Positions 7,788-15,866 of a DNA stretch of 64,000 bases are shown here, piece by piece. Below the pieces are notes generated by a model. The model ran no database searches. It was not told where the DNA came from and saw only the letters and a program-made list of their open reading frames with translations. Made by a program: the position numbers and the translations under genes. Source of the stretch: Nesterenkonia muleiensis. GTDB lineage: Bacteria; Actinomycetota; Actinomycetes; Actinomycetales; Micrococcaceae. Positions within the stretch are counted from its first letter, which is position 1, and each line of letters begins with the position of its first letter. The stretch spans positions 186,001 through 250,000 of the forward strand of contig NZ_QWLD01000016.1 in assembly GCF_003600155.1 (NCBI RefSeq), written 5' to 3'.

Positions 7788-9194
7788 ATGACCCGTGTTT
7801 CGCTGACGACTGCTGAACCTGCCATCGCCCTGGGGGCCCTGGACGGCCGGTACCGGTCTGTGGTGGCCCCGCTGGTAGACCATCTCTCCGAGGCTGCGCT
7901 GAACCGCAACCGCGTCCATGTGGAGGTCGAGTGGTTCATTCATCTCTGCCAGTCCCAGGTGCTGCCCGGTCTGCCGGAGCTGAGCGCGGAGCAGGTCGGT
8001 GGCCTGCGCGGGATCGTGGAGTCCTTCGGCCCGGAGGAGATCGCCGAACTCGCCGCCATTGAGGCCGAGACCGTCCATGACGTCAAGGCCGTGGAGTACT
8101 TCATCGTCCGCCGACTGCCACCGCTGGGCCTGGAGCGGCTGGCCCAGCTGGTGCACTTCGCTTGCACCTCCGAGGACATCAACAACCTGGCCTATGCGGT
8201 GGGCATCCGCGACGCCGTGTCCCAGGTCTGGCTGCCCGCCGCCCGGCAGATGGTCGAACAGCTGGGCGCCCTGGCGCAGGAGGCCGCCCAGACCCCGATG
8301 CTCTCCCGCACCCATGGCCAGCCCGCCACCCCCACCACGCTGGGCAAGGAGATCGCGGTGTTCGTCCACCGGCTGACCCGGCAGATCCGCCGGGTCGAGA
8401 CCCAGGAGTATCTGGGCAAGATCAACGGGGCCACCGGCACCTATGCCGCGCATCTGGCCGCAGCACCTGAGGCGGACTGGCAGTCGGTGGCCAAGTCGTT
8501 CGTGGAGGGTCTGGGGCTGAGCTTCAACCCGCTGACCACCCAGATCGAGTCCCATGACTACCAGGCGGAGCTCTACGCTGACATCGCCAGATTCAACCGG
8601 ATTCTGCACGGCCTCTGTGTGGACGTATGGAGCTACATCAGCATCGGATTCTTCCGGCAGATCCCGGTGGCCGGGGCGACGGGGTCATCGACCATGCCGC
8701 ATAAGGTCAACCCGATCCGGTTCGAGAACGCCGAGGCCAATCTGGAGATCTCCAACGCCCTGCTGGACAGCCTGGGGGCGACGCTGGTGGAGTCCCGCTG
8801 GCAGCGGGATCTCACCGACTCCTCCGGCCAGCGCAATATCGGCACCGCACTGGGGCATTCGGTGCTGGCACTTTCCAACGTCACCAAAGGACTCAGGCAG
8901 CTGGACGTGGCTGAGGAGGTCATCGCCGCTGATCTGGGCACCAACTGGGAAGTGCTCGGCGAGGCGATCCAGACGGTGATGCGCGCCGAGGCCATCGCGG
9001 GAACAGAAGGCATGGCCAACCCCTATGAGCGGCTCAAGAACCTGACCCGCGGCCGCCGGGTGGACGCTGAGAAGCTCAAGGAATTCGTCGCCGGCCTTGG
9101 GCTCTCCCCGGAAGCCGAGGAGCGGCTGAAGAACCTCACCCCGCACCAGTACACCGGGCTCGCCGCTACCCTCGCCGCGCAACACGGCACGTAG
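7788..9194 (+). CDS. purB: Adenylosuccinate lyase
   Basis: PurB cleaves SAICAR to AICAR and fumarate, and adenylosuccinate to AMP and fumarate, in purine synthesis. The 468 aa product carries the fumarase/aspartase superfamily signature GSSTMPHKVNPIRFEN, the conserved histidine regions ACTSEDINN and SRTHGQPATPTTLGKE, and the N-terminal LGALDGRY typical of the longer PurB class. Two ATGs compete (7779 and 7788). The second has GGAAG ten bases upstream and is preferred. It stands alone, as is common for purB in actinobacteria. The 197 bases upstream of it hold no other gene. Confidence 0.96.
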   Translation: MTRVSLTTAEPAIALGALDGRYRSVVAPLVDHLSEAALNRNRVHVEVEWFIHLCQSQVLPGLPELSAEQVGGLRGIVESFGPEEIAELAAIEAETVHDVKAVEYFIVRRLPPLGLERLAQLVHFACTSEDINNLAYAVGIRDAVSQVWLPAARQMVEQLGALAQEAAQTPMLSRTHGQPATPTTLGKEIAVFVHRLTRQIRRVETQEYLGKINGATGTYAAHLAAAPEADWQSVAKSFVEGLGLSFNPLTTQIESHDYQAELYADIARFNRILHGLCVDVWSYISIGFFRQIPVAGATGSSTMPHKVNPIRFENAEANLEISNALLDSLGATLVESRWQRDLTDSSGQRNIGTALGHSVLALSNVTKGLRQLDVAEEVIAADLGTNWEVLGEAIQTVMRAEAIAGTEGMANPYERLKNLTRGRRVDAEKLKEFVAGLGLSPEAEERLKNLTPHQYTGLAATLAAQHGT

Positions 9195-9324
9195 GTCCGG
9201 TACAACGTCACCGCGTCGTCGTGCTGGGCACGGCCTGCCAGCCACTCACTCCTGCACGCACCCCACCACCGCGCTGAGCGTAGTTGCTTCTGACTTAAAC
9301 CGCCGGTTGTCGGTGTTTTCCCAC

Positions 9325-9784
9325 AGGAGCAACTGGCAGCGGCTGCGCGCCGGAGACTGGTATCAGGCCGACGCCGAGGTGCTCGAGACCTCCGCAGCCG
9401 CCCAGCAGCTGGCTGCCCAGCACAACATCCTCTTTCAGCAGGCCGACTACGACGCCGCATCAGCACTGCTTCGGTAGCTGATGGGTGACCTCGGACAGGA
9501 CGTGGCGACGATCCGCATCGGGGCCGACTGCCAGCTCGGCCACCGTCCAGCTGCTTACGCCCGTCCATTCCCTGGAGTCCGGTCCCCGGCAGGAGAAGTG
9601 GGAGTCAGCCCGGCCCATCACTCTCGGGGACAATGTCTGGCTCGGAGGCGGCGTCATCGTCTGTCCCGGGGTGACCATCGGCGAGAACTCGGTGATCGGA
9701 GCCGGTGCGGTGGTCACCAAGGACATTCCGGCCAATGTGCTGGCCGTGGGCAATCCGGCGCGTGTGGTCAAGCAGCTGGAGTGA
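9325..9784 (+). pseudogene. Decayed maltose O-acetyltransferase (Maa/LacA family)
   Basis: Three pieces match the maltose/galactoside acetyltransferase family in order. The frame through 9475 encodes RLRAGDWYQADAEVLE and ASALLR, the N-terminal maltose acetyltransferase cap, and is ended by TAG at 9475-9477. The same frame continues with LMGDLGQDVATI and then jumps to IGADCQLG, so about 45 residues that normally hold the first hexapeptide repeats are missing. A frame change then leads to TVQLLTPVHSLE and the C-terminal left-handed helix ITLGDNVWLGGGVIVCPGV, ending at VGNPARVVKQLE. A stop, an internal deletion and a frameshift together make this a clear pseudogene. No good start codon is left. 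Confidence 0.85.
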
Positions 9785-9822
9785 TCTGATTCCGGGATCA
9801 GACCGGCCCTCGTCAAAATCAT

Positions 9823-9879
9823 GTCTCGAAACTGCCGGAACTCCGAGGATTGCCGGGAGAGTTTCGGCAGTTCTGAGAC
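9823..9879. terminator. Long imperfect hairpin between convergent genes
   Basis: The 21-base arms at 9823-9843 and 9859-9879 pair with three mismatches (GTCTC, AACTGCCG and AACTC against GAGTT, CGGCAGTT and GAGAC). A smaller stem, TCTGAT/ATCAGA, lies at 9785-9802. The position between the end of the acetyltransferase remnant and the end of the VOC gene suits a bidirectional terminator. A mobile repeat unit is an alternative because the arms are long. Confidence 0.5.
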
Positions 9880-9892
9880 GCAATGTGCAGGA

Positions 9893-10318
9893 CTACTCGG
9901 TGGGCCCGACCATGAACATCCACTCCGCGCCGAATCGGTCCCTGAGATGGCCGTACTTCGAATCAGGTTCCCAGGGAGCAGTGTCCAAGGGAACGATGAC
10001 CTCTGAGTCCGGAGCGAACTTCTCCCACCAGCTGGCGAGGCGGGCGTTCTCCTCCTGATCATCGTCACTAGCGCTCAGCGCTGTGGTGCCCAGCCCGTTA
10101 GTCGGCTGTCCCGGGAAGAGATCGGCCCCCATGAGGTGGGCACCGCGTTCCAGATAGAGCGAGCTGTGCATGATCCGGTCCTTGGTCTCACCTTCCTCCC
10201 CCATGCCCTCGCCGTAGGTGAGCAGGTCGAGCTCGCCTCCGAAGATATCGGCGTAGTAGGTCATCGCCGCGCGGGCGGTCCCAGGGAACATGAGGTAGGG
10301 GGTGAATCCGAATGCCAC
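9893..10318 (-). CDS. VOC-superfamily (PhnB-like glyoxalase-fold) protein
   Basis: The 141 aa product opens with the PhnB-type motif GFTPYLMFPGTARAAMTYYADIFGGEL and later has HSSLYLERGAHLMGAD and the closing DRFGAEWMFMVG. Proteins of this group (DUF1338/3-demethylubiquinone methyltransferase-like by old naming) are mostly uncharacterised; some bind metals and confer resistance or isomerise small molecules. I chose the GTG at 10318, with AAAGG six bases upstream, over an ATG 36 bases further out because homologous proteins start near this residue. It is divergent from the kinase at 10450. Confidence 0.82.
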   Translation of the reverse strand: MAFGFTPYLMFPGTARAAMTYYADIFGGELDLLTYGEGMGEEGETKDRIMHSSLYLERGAHLMGADLFPGQPTNGLGTTALSASDDDQEENARLASWWEKFAPDSEVIVPLDTAPWEPDSKYGHLRDRFGAEWMFMVGPTE

Positions 10319-10449
10319 GGCGGGCCTTTCTTCGAAAGATATGGGGACGTGCACATTCTGGCCCTCTGCAACAGGCCATGGGAAGACCTGGCCGCCCGGA
10401 ACGCCGAAGGGGTTTGTGGGCCAGTGAAGGCGCAGGATACCGTTCGGAG

Positions 10450-11349
10450 ATGGTCACCGATGAGGTTTTGATACGGGAGGGTGCCGGGCTGCACGACCGC
10501 TTCGGCGTTGAGCGTGCCGATCAGTTCGGCCAAGCACTTCCTTCCCTGGTGGCCGAGCTGACGGATCTCTGGAGTCTGAGCATCGAGAAATTCCTTGATG
10601 CCGGTGCGACCTCGATTGTGCTCAGCGCCAGTGATGATGCCGGGACCCCGGCCGTCCTGAAGATCAGTCCTGACCAAGAGTTCCTTGCCCGTCAGGTGAC
10701 AATGCTCCGGCACCTGACACCGACCACACGTGTGCCGGCAGTCCTGCGGTCCGCGCACAGCGCCGGTGCTGTGCTGCTGGAGCGGGTTCTGCCAGGGCAC
10801 ACCCTCAGCAGTGCGGACGCGCCCCTGCCGACAGTGCAGGATTGGGCAGCCCTACTCCATGACCTCCATGCAGCGCCCGCTGAGGGCGTGACCGACCTGC
10901 TCGATGATCGGTGTGAGGAGATGTTCGAGCGGATCGGGCAACGCCAGCGGAATCCGGTCGTCCGGGAGCGGGTGCCGGACATCGTGTGGGCGGAGACAGT
11001 GGATCTGTGCCGTGAGCTGCTGGGCAGCAACGCAGAGAAAGTGGTGATCCACGGGGATCTGCACCTGGGAAACGTCCTGGCCAGCGATGAACATGGACTG
11101 GTGGCGATCGACCCGAAGCTGTGCCTGGGCGATCCCTGCTTCGATATGGTCGACTTCGCGATGGTCGAGGGCGGGCCGGCTGAGATCGCCTCCTGCGCCG
11201 GTCAGCTGGCTGAGATCGTCGGGGTCGATCGCAGCCGGATGCTGGCCTGGACCAAGGTGAACGCTGTGGTCTCCTCGATTTCCTACCTCACCTTCTACGG
11301 CCCGGAGGAACGCAGCAAGAATCTTCTAGCTTTCGCCTCACTCACGTGA
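10450..11349 (+). CDS. Aminoglycoside-phosphotransferase-family kinase (APH(6)/hydroxyurea kinase-like)
   Basis: The 299 aa product has the APH fold: an ATP-binding lysine in GTPAVLKISPDQEF, a hinge around LLERVLPGHTLS, the catalytic loop VIHGDLHLGNVLAS and the metal-binding AIDPKLCLGDPCFDMVDF. The HGDLH and AIDPKxxxGDP pattern is closest to the streptomycin 6-phosphotransferase/hydroxyurea phosphotransferase branch. Activity on aminoglycosides cannot be read from sequence, since many members act on other substrates. The ATG at 10450 has only a weak ribosome site. It stands alone next to other drug-related genes. Confidence 0.75.
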   Translation: MVTDEVLIREGAGLHDRFGVERADQFGQALPSLVAELTDLWSLSIEKFLDAGATSIVLSASDDAGTPAVLKISPDQEFLARQVTMLRHLTPTTRVPAVLRSAHSAGAVLLERVLPGHTLSSADAPLPTVQDWAALLHDLHAAPAEGVTDLLDDRCEEMFERIGQRQRNPVVRERVPDIVWAETVDLCRELLGSNAEKVVIHGDLHLGNVLASDEHGLVAIDPKLCLGDPCFDMVDFAMVEGGPAEIASCAGQLAEIVGVDRSRMLAWTKVNAVVSSISYLTFYGPEERSKNLLAFASLT

Positions 11350-11414
11350 AGCGGCGGAATCCAGCGGACACCACCGGCGCGGTAGAACGTTTGATCTCAA
11401 TCGCGGCAATGGGC

Positions 11415-11700
11415 CTACCACCTCTGACGAGCGACACATCGGCCTCGTCGCCCCTTGCGGTTCGGCAGGGATACGCGGTGCAAACATGGGAACATTGCGT
11501 TCGAGATACGAGCGCACAAGATCAAGCCGCCACTGAAGTGACGCTGTGTCTCCGGAAGCCAGCAGCGACTCCGGAAAGCCACCACGAAGCCAACGCTCAT
11601 CGACTGGGATACCAGCGCTCTGCGCCTCATCGACATTGACGCCGCTGAGCTCCATAGAGGAGATACGACCCGCAAGACTTTCCGAGGAATCATGATGAGT
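11415..11700 (-). pseudogene. Remnant of an AAA ATPase with DUF4143 domain
   Basis: On the minus strand an open stretch of about 90 residues carries the middle of the family: SSESLAGRISSMELSGVN, then RWLRGGFPESLLASGD, then SLQWRLDLVRSYLERNVPMFA. In intact proteins (about 400 aa) a Walker-A ATPase domain precedes this and a C-terminal domain follows; both are absent here. The flanking sequence (11350-11414 and 11701-11857) shows no further recognisable coding, apart from one short minus-strand stretch near 11750-11810 (DANRYWANLKSAVGF) that I cannot place. This is a degenerate fragment and not a functional gene. Confidence 0.65.
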
Positions 11701-11857
11701 GCAAATCCAACAGCAGATTTTAGATTTGCCCAATACCGATTCGCGTCAACTATCTCACCGCATTGCTCATCTGAATACCTCGCTCCAGAGGAGTGAGGCC
11801 TGCCCTCAGATAGGCGTGCCAGGGTGCGGAGTAGTTGGGCCAAGGCGCTGCTTCTGC

Positions 11858-12697
11858 TCAGCGGGCGACTTTCTTGGGGAAGATCACCGCGGCCAGCCAG
11901 ACGGCGAGCGCGATGAAGCCTGCGCACCACAGGATGCCGATCCACCATTCGTTGCCGGGCGCTTCGCCGTTGAGCAGAGCCCGCGAGGAGTCGATGATGG
12001 GGGTCATCGGCTGGTGCCCGGCGAAGCCACGCAGCCAGCCGGGCATGGTCTCCACCGGGGCGAAGCCGGAGGACACATAGGGCAGGAACAGCAGGATGAA
12101 GCCGTAGCCGCTGGCGGCCTCGGCGGAGCCGGCGATCATGCCCAGCACCGCGAAGACCACCGTGATGACCAGGATCCACAGCGAGATGAGCCCGACCGCA
12201 CCCAGGAACTGGCCCACCGAGGCATCAGTCCTGAATCCCAGCGCAAAGGCAACTCCGACCACCACAGCGGTGGCCAGCAGGTTGCGCACCATCGAGGACA
12301 CTGTGTGCCCCAGCAGCACGGTGACCGCGGGGAAGGGCATGGTCCGCAGTCGGTTCATGAAGCCAGTCGTCATGTCATTGGAGACCACCACGGCGGTGTA
12401 GGAGGCGCCGAATCCGGCCGCCGTCAGTGCGATGGCAGGCAGCACATAGGCCAGATAGTCGCTGCGGCCCCCACCCTGGCCTGCGGCGATGGATTCGCCG
12501 AAGATGAAGGTGAAGATCAGCATGAGCATCAGCGGCAGTAGCACGGCCATCAACAGGGATTCGCCGTCACGGAAGGAGTGCTTGAGACTGCGAGCGCTGA
12601 AGATGCGCAGTCCGGTCATCGCCCCTGCTCCCCGCATCGGCACAGCTCCGGGGTGGGCCGGCGCCGTCGTACTCTGTTCTGTCAAGGTGATGCTCAT
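11858..12697 (-). CDS. ABC-2 type exporter permease, DrrB-like
   Basis: The 279 aa product has about six membrane helices, starting with LLMAVLLPLMLMLIFTFIFG near residue 50. The ABC-2/DrrB pattern continues through YTAVVVSNDMTTGFMNRLRTMP and the closing GWLRGFAGHQPMTPIIDSSR segment. DrrB partners expel anthracyclines and other lipophilic drugs in the best-known cases. The gene overlaps the ATPase gene by 4 bases (ATGA), so the two subunits are coupled. Substrate is unknown. Confidence 0.88.
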   Translation of the reverse strand: MSITLTEQSTTAPAHPGAVPMRGAGAMTGLRIFSARSLKHSFRDGESLLMAVLLPLMLMLIFTFIFGESIAAGQGGGRSDYLAYVLPAIALTAAGFGASYTAVVVSNDMTTGFMNRLRTMPFPAVTVLLGHTVSSMVRNLLATAVVVGVAFALGFRTDASVGQFLGAVGLISLWILVITVVFAVLGMIAGSAEAASGYGFILLFLPYVSSGFAPVETMPGWLRGFAGHQPMTPIIDSSRALLNGEAPGNEWWIGILWCAGFIALAVWLAAVIFPKKVAR

Positions 12698-13608
12698 GCC
12701 GGGGCGTTCTCTTTCTGCTTGTCGTTCTGATCGGTGACGGGTTCTCCTGTCAGCTCCAGGAAGACCTCGTCGAGGGTGGGGCGGCGGACGGTGATGCCCA
12801 CGTCCGGGCGCTGCCGGGCGAGAGCGGAGAGGGCGTGGGCCACTTCCTGCGCTGAGCCCTGGGTGGGCAGGGTCTCGATGATGTGACCGGCGCCGTCGTG
12901 AACCTGAATGGTCGAGCCGCCTACGCGGTCTTTGAGCTGGCTGGCGGTGCCATCCGCCACGATCCGGCCGTCGTGGAGGACCATGATCCGCTCGGCGAGC
13001 ACATCTGCCTCCTCCAGGTACTGGGTGGTCAGGAAGATAGAGGTGCCCAAGGCGGCGAGCGCATTAATCTCATCCCACAGCGCCTGCCGGCTCCGGGTGT
13101 CGAGACCTGTGGTGGGCTCATCGAGGAAGATCAGCTGCGGGCCGGCGATGAGACTGGCGGCGATGTCCAGCTTCCGCCGCATACCTCCGGAGTAGGTGGC
13201 CACCCGCTTGGCGGAGGCTGCAGTCAGCTCAAAGCGTTCCAGGAGGTCATCGGCCCGGTGCTTGGAATCCCGGCGGGAGAGCCCGAAGAGCTGACCCATC
13301 ATCAGCATGTTCTCCATACCAGTGAGTGCACCATCCACGGCCGCGTACTGCCCGGTGAGCGAAATTAGCCCTTGCAGCTGGCTGCGCTGGCGCTGCGGGT
13401 CCAGCCCGAGGACCCGAACGCTTCCGGAGTCATAGGGAATCAGGGTGGAGAGGATGTTGACCAGGGTGGTCTTGCCCGCCCCATTGGGGCCCAGCAGCGC
13501 GTGAATGCCGGGGTCTAGGGTGAGGCTGAGGTCATTCAGGACGTGGTGTTTGCCATAGCTCTTGGAGAGTCCCGATATCTCGACGAGCGGCTTATCTGCG
13601 TATCGCAT
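12694..13608 (-). CDS. ABC exporter ATP-binding protein, DrrA-like
   Basis: The 304 aa ATPase has Walker A GPNGAGKTT, Q-loop near SLTGQYAAVD, signature YSGGMRRKLDIA, Walker B LIFLDEPTTGLD and the DrrA-type C-terminal tail RPTLDEVFLELTG. The GQYAAVD segment is typical of daunorubicin-resistance ATPases. I chose the ATG at 13608 (MRYADKPLVE); the frame is open further, but that DNA forms the intergenic region shared with the divergent TetR gene. The operator-like repeat at 13630-13644 suggests that the exporter is repressed by that regulator. Confidence 0.9.
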   Translation of the reverse strand: MRYADKPLVEISGLSKSYGKHHVLNDLSLTLDPGIHALLGPNGAGKTTLVNILSTLIPYDSGSVRVLGLDPQRQRSQLQGLISLTGQYAAVDGALTGMENMLMMGQLFGLSRRDSKHRADDLLERFELTAASAKRVATYSGGMRRKLDIAASLIAGPQLIFLDEPTTGLDTRSRQALWDEINALAALGTSIFLTTQYLEEADVLAERIMVLHDGRIVADGTASQLKDRVGGSTIQVHDGAGHIIETLPTQGSAQEVAHALSALARQRPDVGITVRRPTLDEVFLELTGEPVTDQNDKQKENAPA

Positions 13609-13629
13609 AAACAGAGTATGACACACACA

Positions 13630-13644
13630 GTGTATTGAGTACAC
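13630..13644. promoter_or_regulatory. Inverted repeat, candidate TetR operator
   Basis: GTGTA-TTGAG-TACAC is a perfect repeat with 5-base arms, 22 bases upstream of the exporter ATPase start and 48 bases upstream of the TetR start. The place between a divergent regulator and exporter and the size of the site fit TetR operators. Confidence 0.5.
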
Positions 13645-13691
13645 ATCTTGGCATCGGTGAGTTCTCACACACCGATGAGAGAATGACGCTC

Positions 13692-14471
13692 ATGGCTGAG
13701 ACCACAGACACCGGACTTCCACGCGCCGTTGCCATCGCCTGGGGGATGCAGGAGGCACCCCAACGCGGGCCGAACCGCGGGCTCAGCCATGAGCGGATCG
13801 TCGCTGCCGCCATCCAGATCGCTGATGCTGAAGGGCTGGCCGCAGTCACTATGCAGGCGGTGGCCAAGTCACTGGGCTTCACCACTATGTCGCTCTACCG
13901 GTACGTCTCCAGCAAGGACGAACTGCTGCGGCTGATGCAGGACGCTGCGATTACTCTTCCGGAGAAGGTCAAGCTGCCCGGTGACTGGCGCGACGCTCTG
14001 CGCGCTTGGGCCGGGATAGTCCGGGACGCCTACCGCGCCCACCCCTGGACATTGGATCTCCCGCGCGGACCGATCGCTGTATTGATGCCCAATAATGTCC
14101 GAGCGGCAGATCTGGGATTAGCCGCGATGAAGGATCTGCCCCTGCCCGATGACGAGAAGATCGGCGTGATCCTGGTGATCTCGCAGCATGTGGGAGCCTC
14201 AGTCGAGCTGGAGCAGAATCTGGCAGCTGAAGGTGCAGTCGCTATCCCCGATGAGGGGGCGCAGCTGCTCAACGAAGTCATCACGCCTGCACGATTCCCG
14301 CACCTGGCACCGGTGATGGAATCCGGCAACTACATTCCCGATGATTCCCCGGTAGTCGAAGCGGAGGATGGCATCGACCCCGAATACGATCTGGGACTGG
14401 ACCTGATCATCTCCGGACTTGAGGTCATGGAGAAGCAGAAAGCCGGGCATGAATCTTCATCCGGAATGTGA
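13692..14471 (+). CDS. TetR-family transcriptional regulator
   Basis: The 259 aa product has a TetR DNA-binding domain at about residues 30-75: SHERIVAAAIQIADAEGL, then VTMQAVAKSLGFTTMSLYRYVSSKDELL. The C-terminal half resembles the TetR_C (tetracycline-repressor-like) ligand-binding domain, with RDAYRAHPWTL. I chose the ATG at 13692, with GAGAG nine bases upstream; an ATG at 13683 is possible. It is divergent from the DrrAB-type exporter and probably represses it until a ligand binds. Confidence 0.88.
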   Translation: MAETTDTGLPRAVAIAWGMQEAPQRGPNRGLSHERIVAAAIQIADAEGLAAVTMQAVAKSLGFTTMSLYRYVSSKDELLRLMQDAAITLPEKVKLPGDWRDALRAWAGIVRDAYRAHPWTLDLPRGPIAVLMPNNVRAADLGLAAMKDLPLPDDEKIGVILVISQHVGASVELEQNLAAEGAVAIPDEGAQLLNEVITPARFPHLAPVMESGNYIPDDSPVVEAEDGIDPEYDLGLDLIISGLEVMEKQKAGHESSSGM

Positions 14472-14499
14472 CCTGGGTCGCATTCCGTAGACTGAGGCG

Positions 14500-15588
14500 A
14501 TGCATACCCGATTCGACCCAGCACCAGCCCTGGACAAGATCGAGCAATTGGCTGCCAAGGACAGCTTCTCCGGTGCCGTTCTGATCCGGCAGGGCAGTGA
14601 GCTGCTCGCTCATCAGGCCCACGGCGTGGCTACCCGACGCTGGAATGTGCTGGTGAAGACAGCCACTCGGTTCGACATCGCCTCGATCACTAAACTGTTC
14701 ACCGCTGTTGCCGTGCTTCAGCAGGTCGACGCCGGCGGCCTGGACCTAGATGACCGCGTTCACACCCATGTGAACCTCGCCGGCACCGCCATCCCAGAGG
14801 ATGTCACCATCCATCACCTGCTCAGCCATACCTCCGGGATCGCTGACGACGCAGATGAGGAGGCCGGAGAATCATACGAGGCCCTCTGGGTGGCGACGCC
14901 CACCTACTCGGTCACTGAGACCAAGGACTTCCTGCCCCAGTTCGTGCACAAGGAGCCGGTCTTCCCCGCCGGCACCGACTGCAGGTACAACAATGCGGGC
15001 TACATCCTTCTGGGCCTGGCCCTGGAGAACCTCACTGGACGCAGCTACCACGATGTCATCCGCGAGGAGGTCTTCGCACGAGCCGGGATGTGCTCCTCGG
15101 ACTTCTTCAATATGCGCCAGGCGGTGCCCGATGTTGCCGAGGGCTGGGATCCGCTCACCGACGATGGGAAGATCACCGGATGGCGGCAGAACATCTTCTC
15201 CTATCCGCCCATCGGCTCCCCCGCTGATGGCGCACATGCCACCGCTGGGGATCTGGTGAGGTTCTTGGACGGCGTCGAGAGCGGGAGGCTGCTCTCCGAG
15301 GAGTCCACCGCGCGGTTCCTGAGTTCCCAGGCACTGCACCACAGGGTGCAGGAGCCAGAGTCACCAACCTCGACCCATGAGCTGCACCACGCCTATGGCC
15401 TGGAGATCGAGTACGATGGCGCCGGCCAGGTCCGCTCCTACTACAAGGACGGTATCAACACCGGAGCCAGCGGCATTCTGCGTAAATACCCGCGCCTTGA
15501 TCTGACCGTGGTGGTGCTCGCCAACAGTGAGGACGGGGCCTGGGAGCCCATCGATCTGATCGATCGGGCCGCCGCCAAGCTGCTCTGA
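14500..15588 (+). CDS. Serine hydrolase of the beta-lactamase class C/esterase family
   Basis: The 362 aa product has the class C fold: SITK at 62-65 (nucleophile S62 and K65), then HLLSHTSGI, then YNN at 163-165 as the YxN motif, and a C-terminal strand near ASGILRKYPRLDLTVVVLAN. There is no signal peptide, so it probably acts in the cytoplasm. Such proteins are usually esterases or peptidases and only rarely true beta-lactamases. It starts 29 bases after the TetR gene on the same strand and may share its transcript. Confidence 0.85.
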   Translation: MHTRFDPAPALDKIEQLAAKDSFSGAVLIRQGSELLAHQAHGVATRRWNVLVKTATRFDIASITKLFTAVAVLQQVDAGGLDLDDRVHTHVNLAGTAIPEDVTIHHLLSHTSGIADDADEEAGESYEALWVATPTYSVTETKDFLPQFVHKEPVFPAGTDCRYNNAGYILLGLALENLTGRSYHDVIREEVFARAGMCSSDFFNMRQAVPDVAEGWDPLTDDGKITGWRQNIFSYPPIGSPADGAHATAGDLVRFLDGVESGRLLSEESTARFLSSQALHHRVQEPESPTSTHELHHAYGLEIEYDGAGQVRSYYKDGINTGASGILRKYPRLDLTVVVLANSEDGAWEPIDLIDRAAAKLL

Positions 15589-15657
15589 GAGCCGAACCCA
15601 GCTTAGCGCCGGACAGGATTCGATTCCGTAGTGTGTGATGGGCTAAATTTCTTTTTT

Positions 15658-15699
15658 ATGGGTTCAATAACTTCAGTCGTGGCACGCCCCTGGGCGTAA
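15658..15699 (+). CDS. Putative Erm leader peptide
   Basis: An ATG-started 13-codon frame encodes MGSITSVVARPWA and stops with TAA, 167 bases upstream of the rRNA methylase start. It sits immediately before a set of mutually exclusive hairpins. Short leader peptides on which ribosomes stall are the known way of inducing many erm genes. The ribosome site is weak, and the peptide does not match a known stalling motif exactly, though VVAR resembles hydrophobic-plus-arginine types. This is an inference from position. Confidence 0.4.
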   Translation: MGSITSVVARPWA

Positions 15700-15857
15700 C
15701 GCCGCGGCGTCGAGCTTCCTCATTCTCTCCGGCGCCGCGCCAGCTTGTCTGAACAGCTGGGCGGCACAGGCTCATACCCAAAATACCCTTTCCGGTCCAT
15801 TCGGACCCTGCGTATCTGCACCTCTGTGCCTGCCCAGGAAGATCACATACTTCCTGG
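15685..15857 (+). promoter_or_regulatory. Attenuator-like leader of the Erm gene
   Basis: Three stems share bases and cannot coexist: CGCCC/GGGCG at 15685-15696, GGCGT/ACGCC at 15693-15703, and the palindrome ACGCCGCGGCGT at 15699-15710. Further hairpins are CCAGCT/AGCTGG (15740-15760) and GGTCC/GGACC (15794-15807). The last, CCAGGAAG/CTTCCTGG with loop ATCACATA (15834-15857), ends at the edge of the ribosome site GGAG at 15856-15859. A stem next to the ribosome site and an upstream switch at the end of the leader peptide match the logic of translational attenuation. Confidence 0.5.
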
Positions 15858-15866
15858 AGAAGGACT

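Noticed and set aside
7569-8609. A 346-codon minus-strand frame over purB
   Set aside because: It is antisense to purB, and its product is a glycine/histidine/glutamine-rich string typical of shadow frames.
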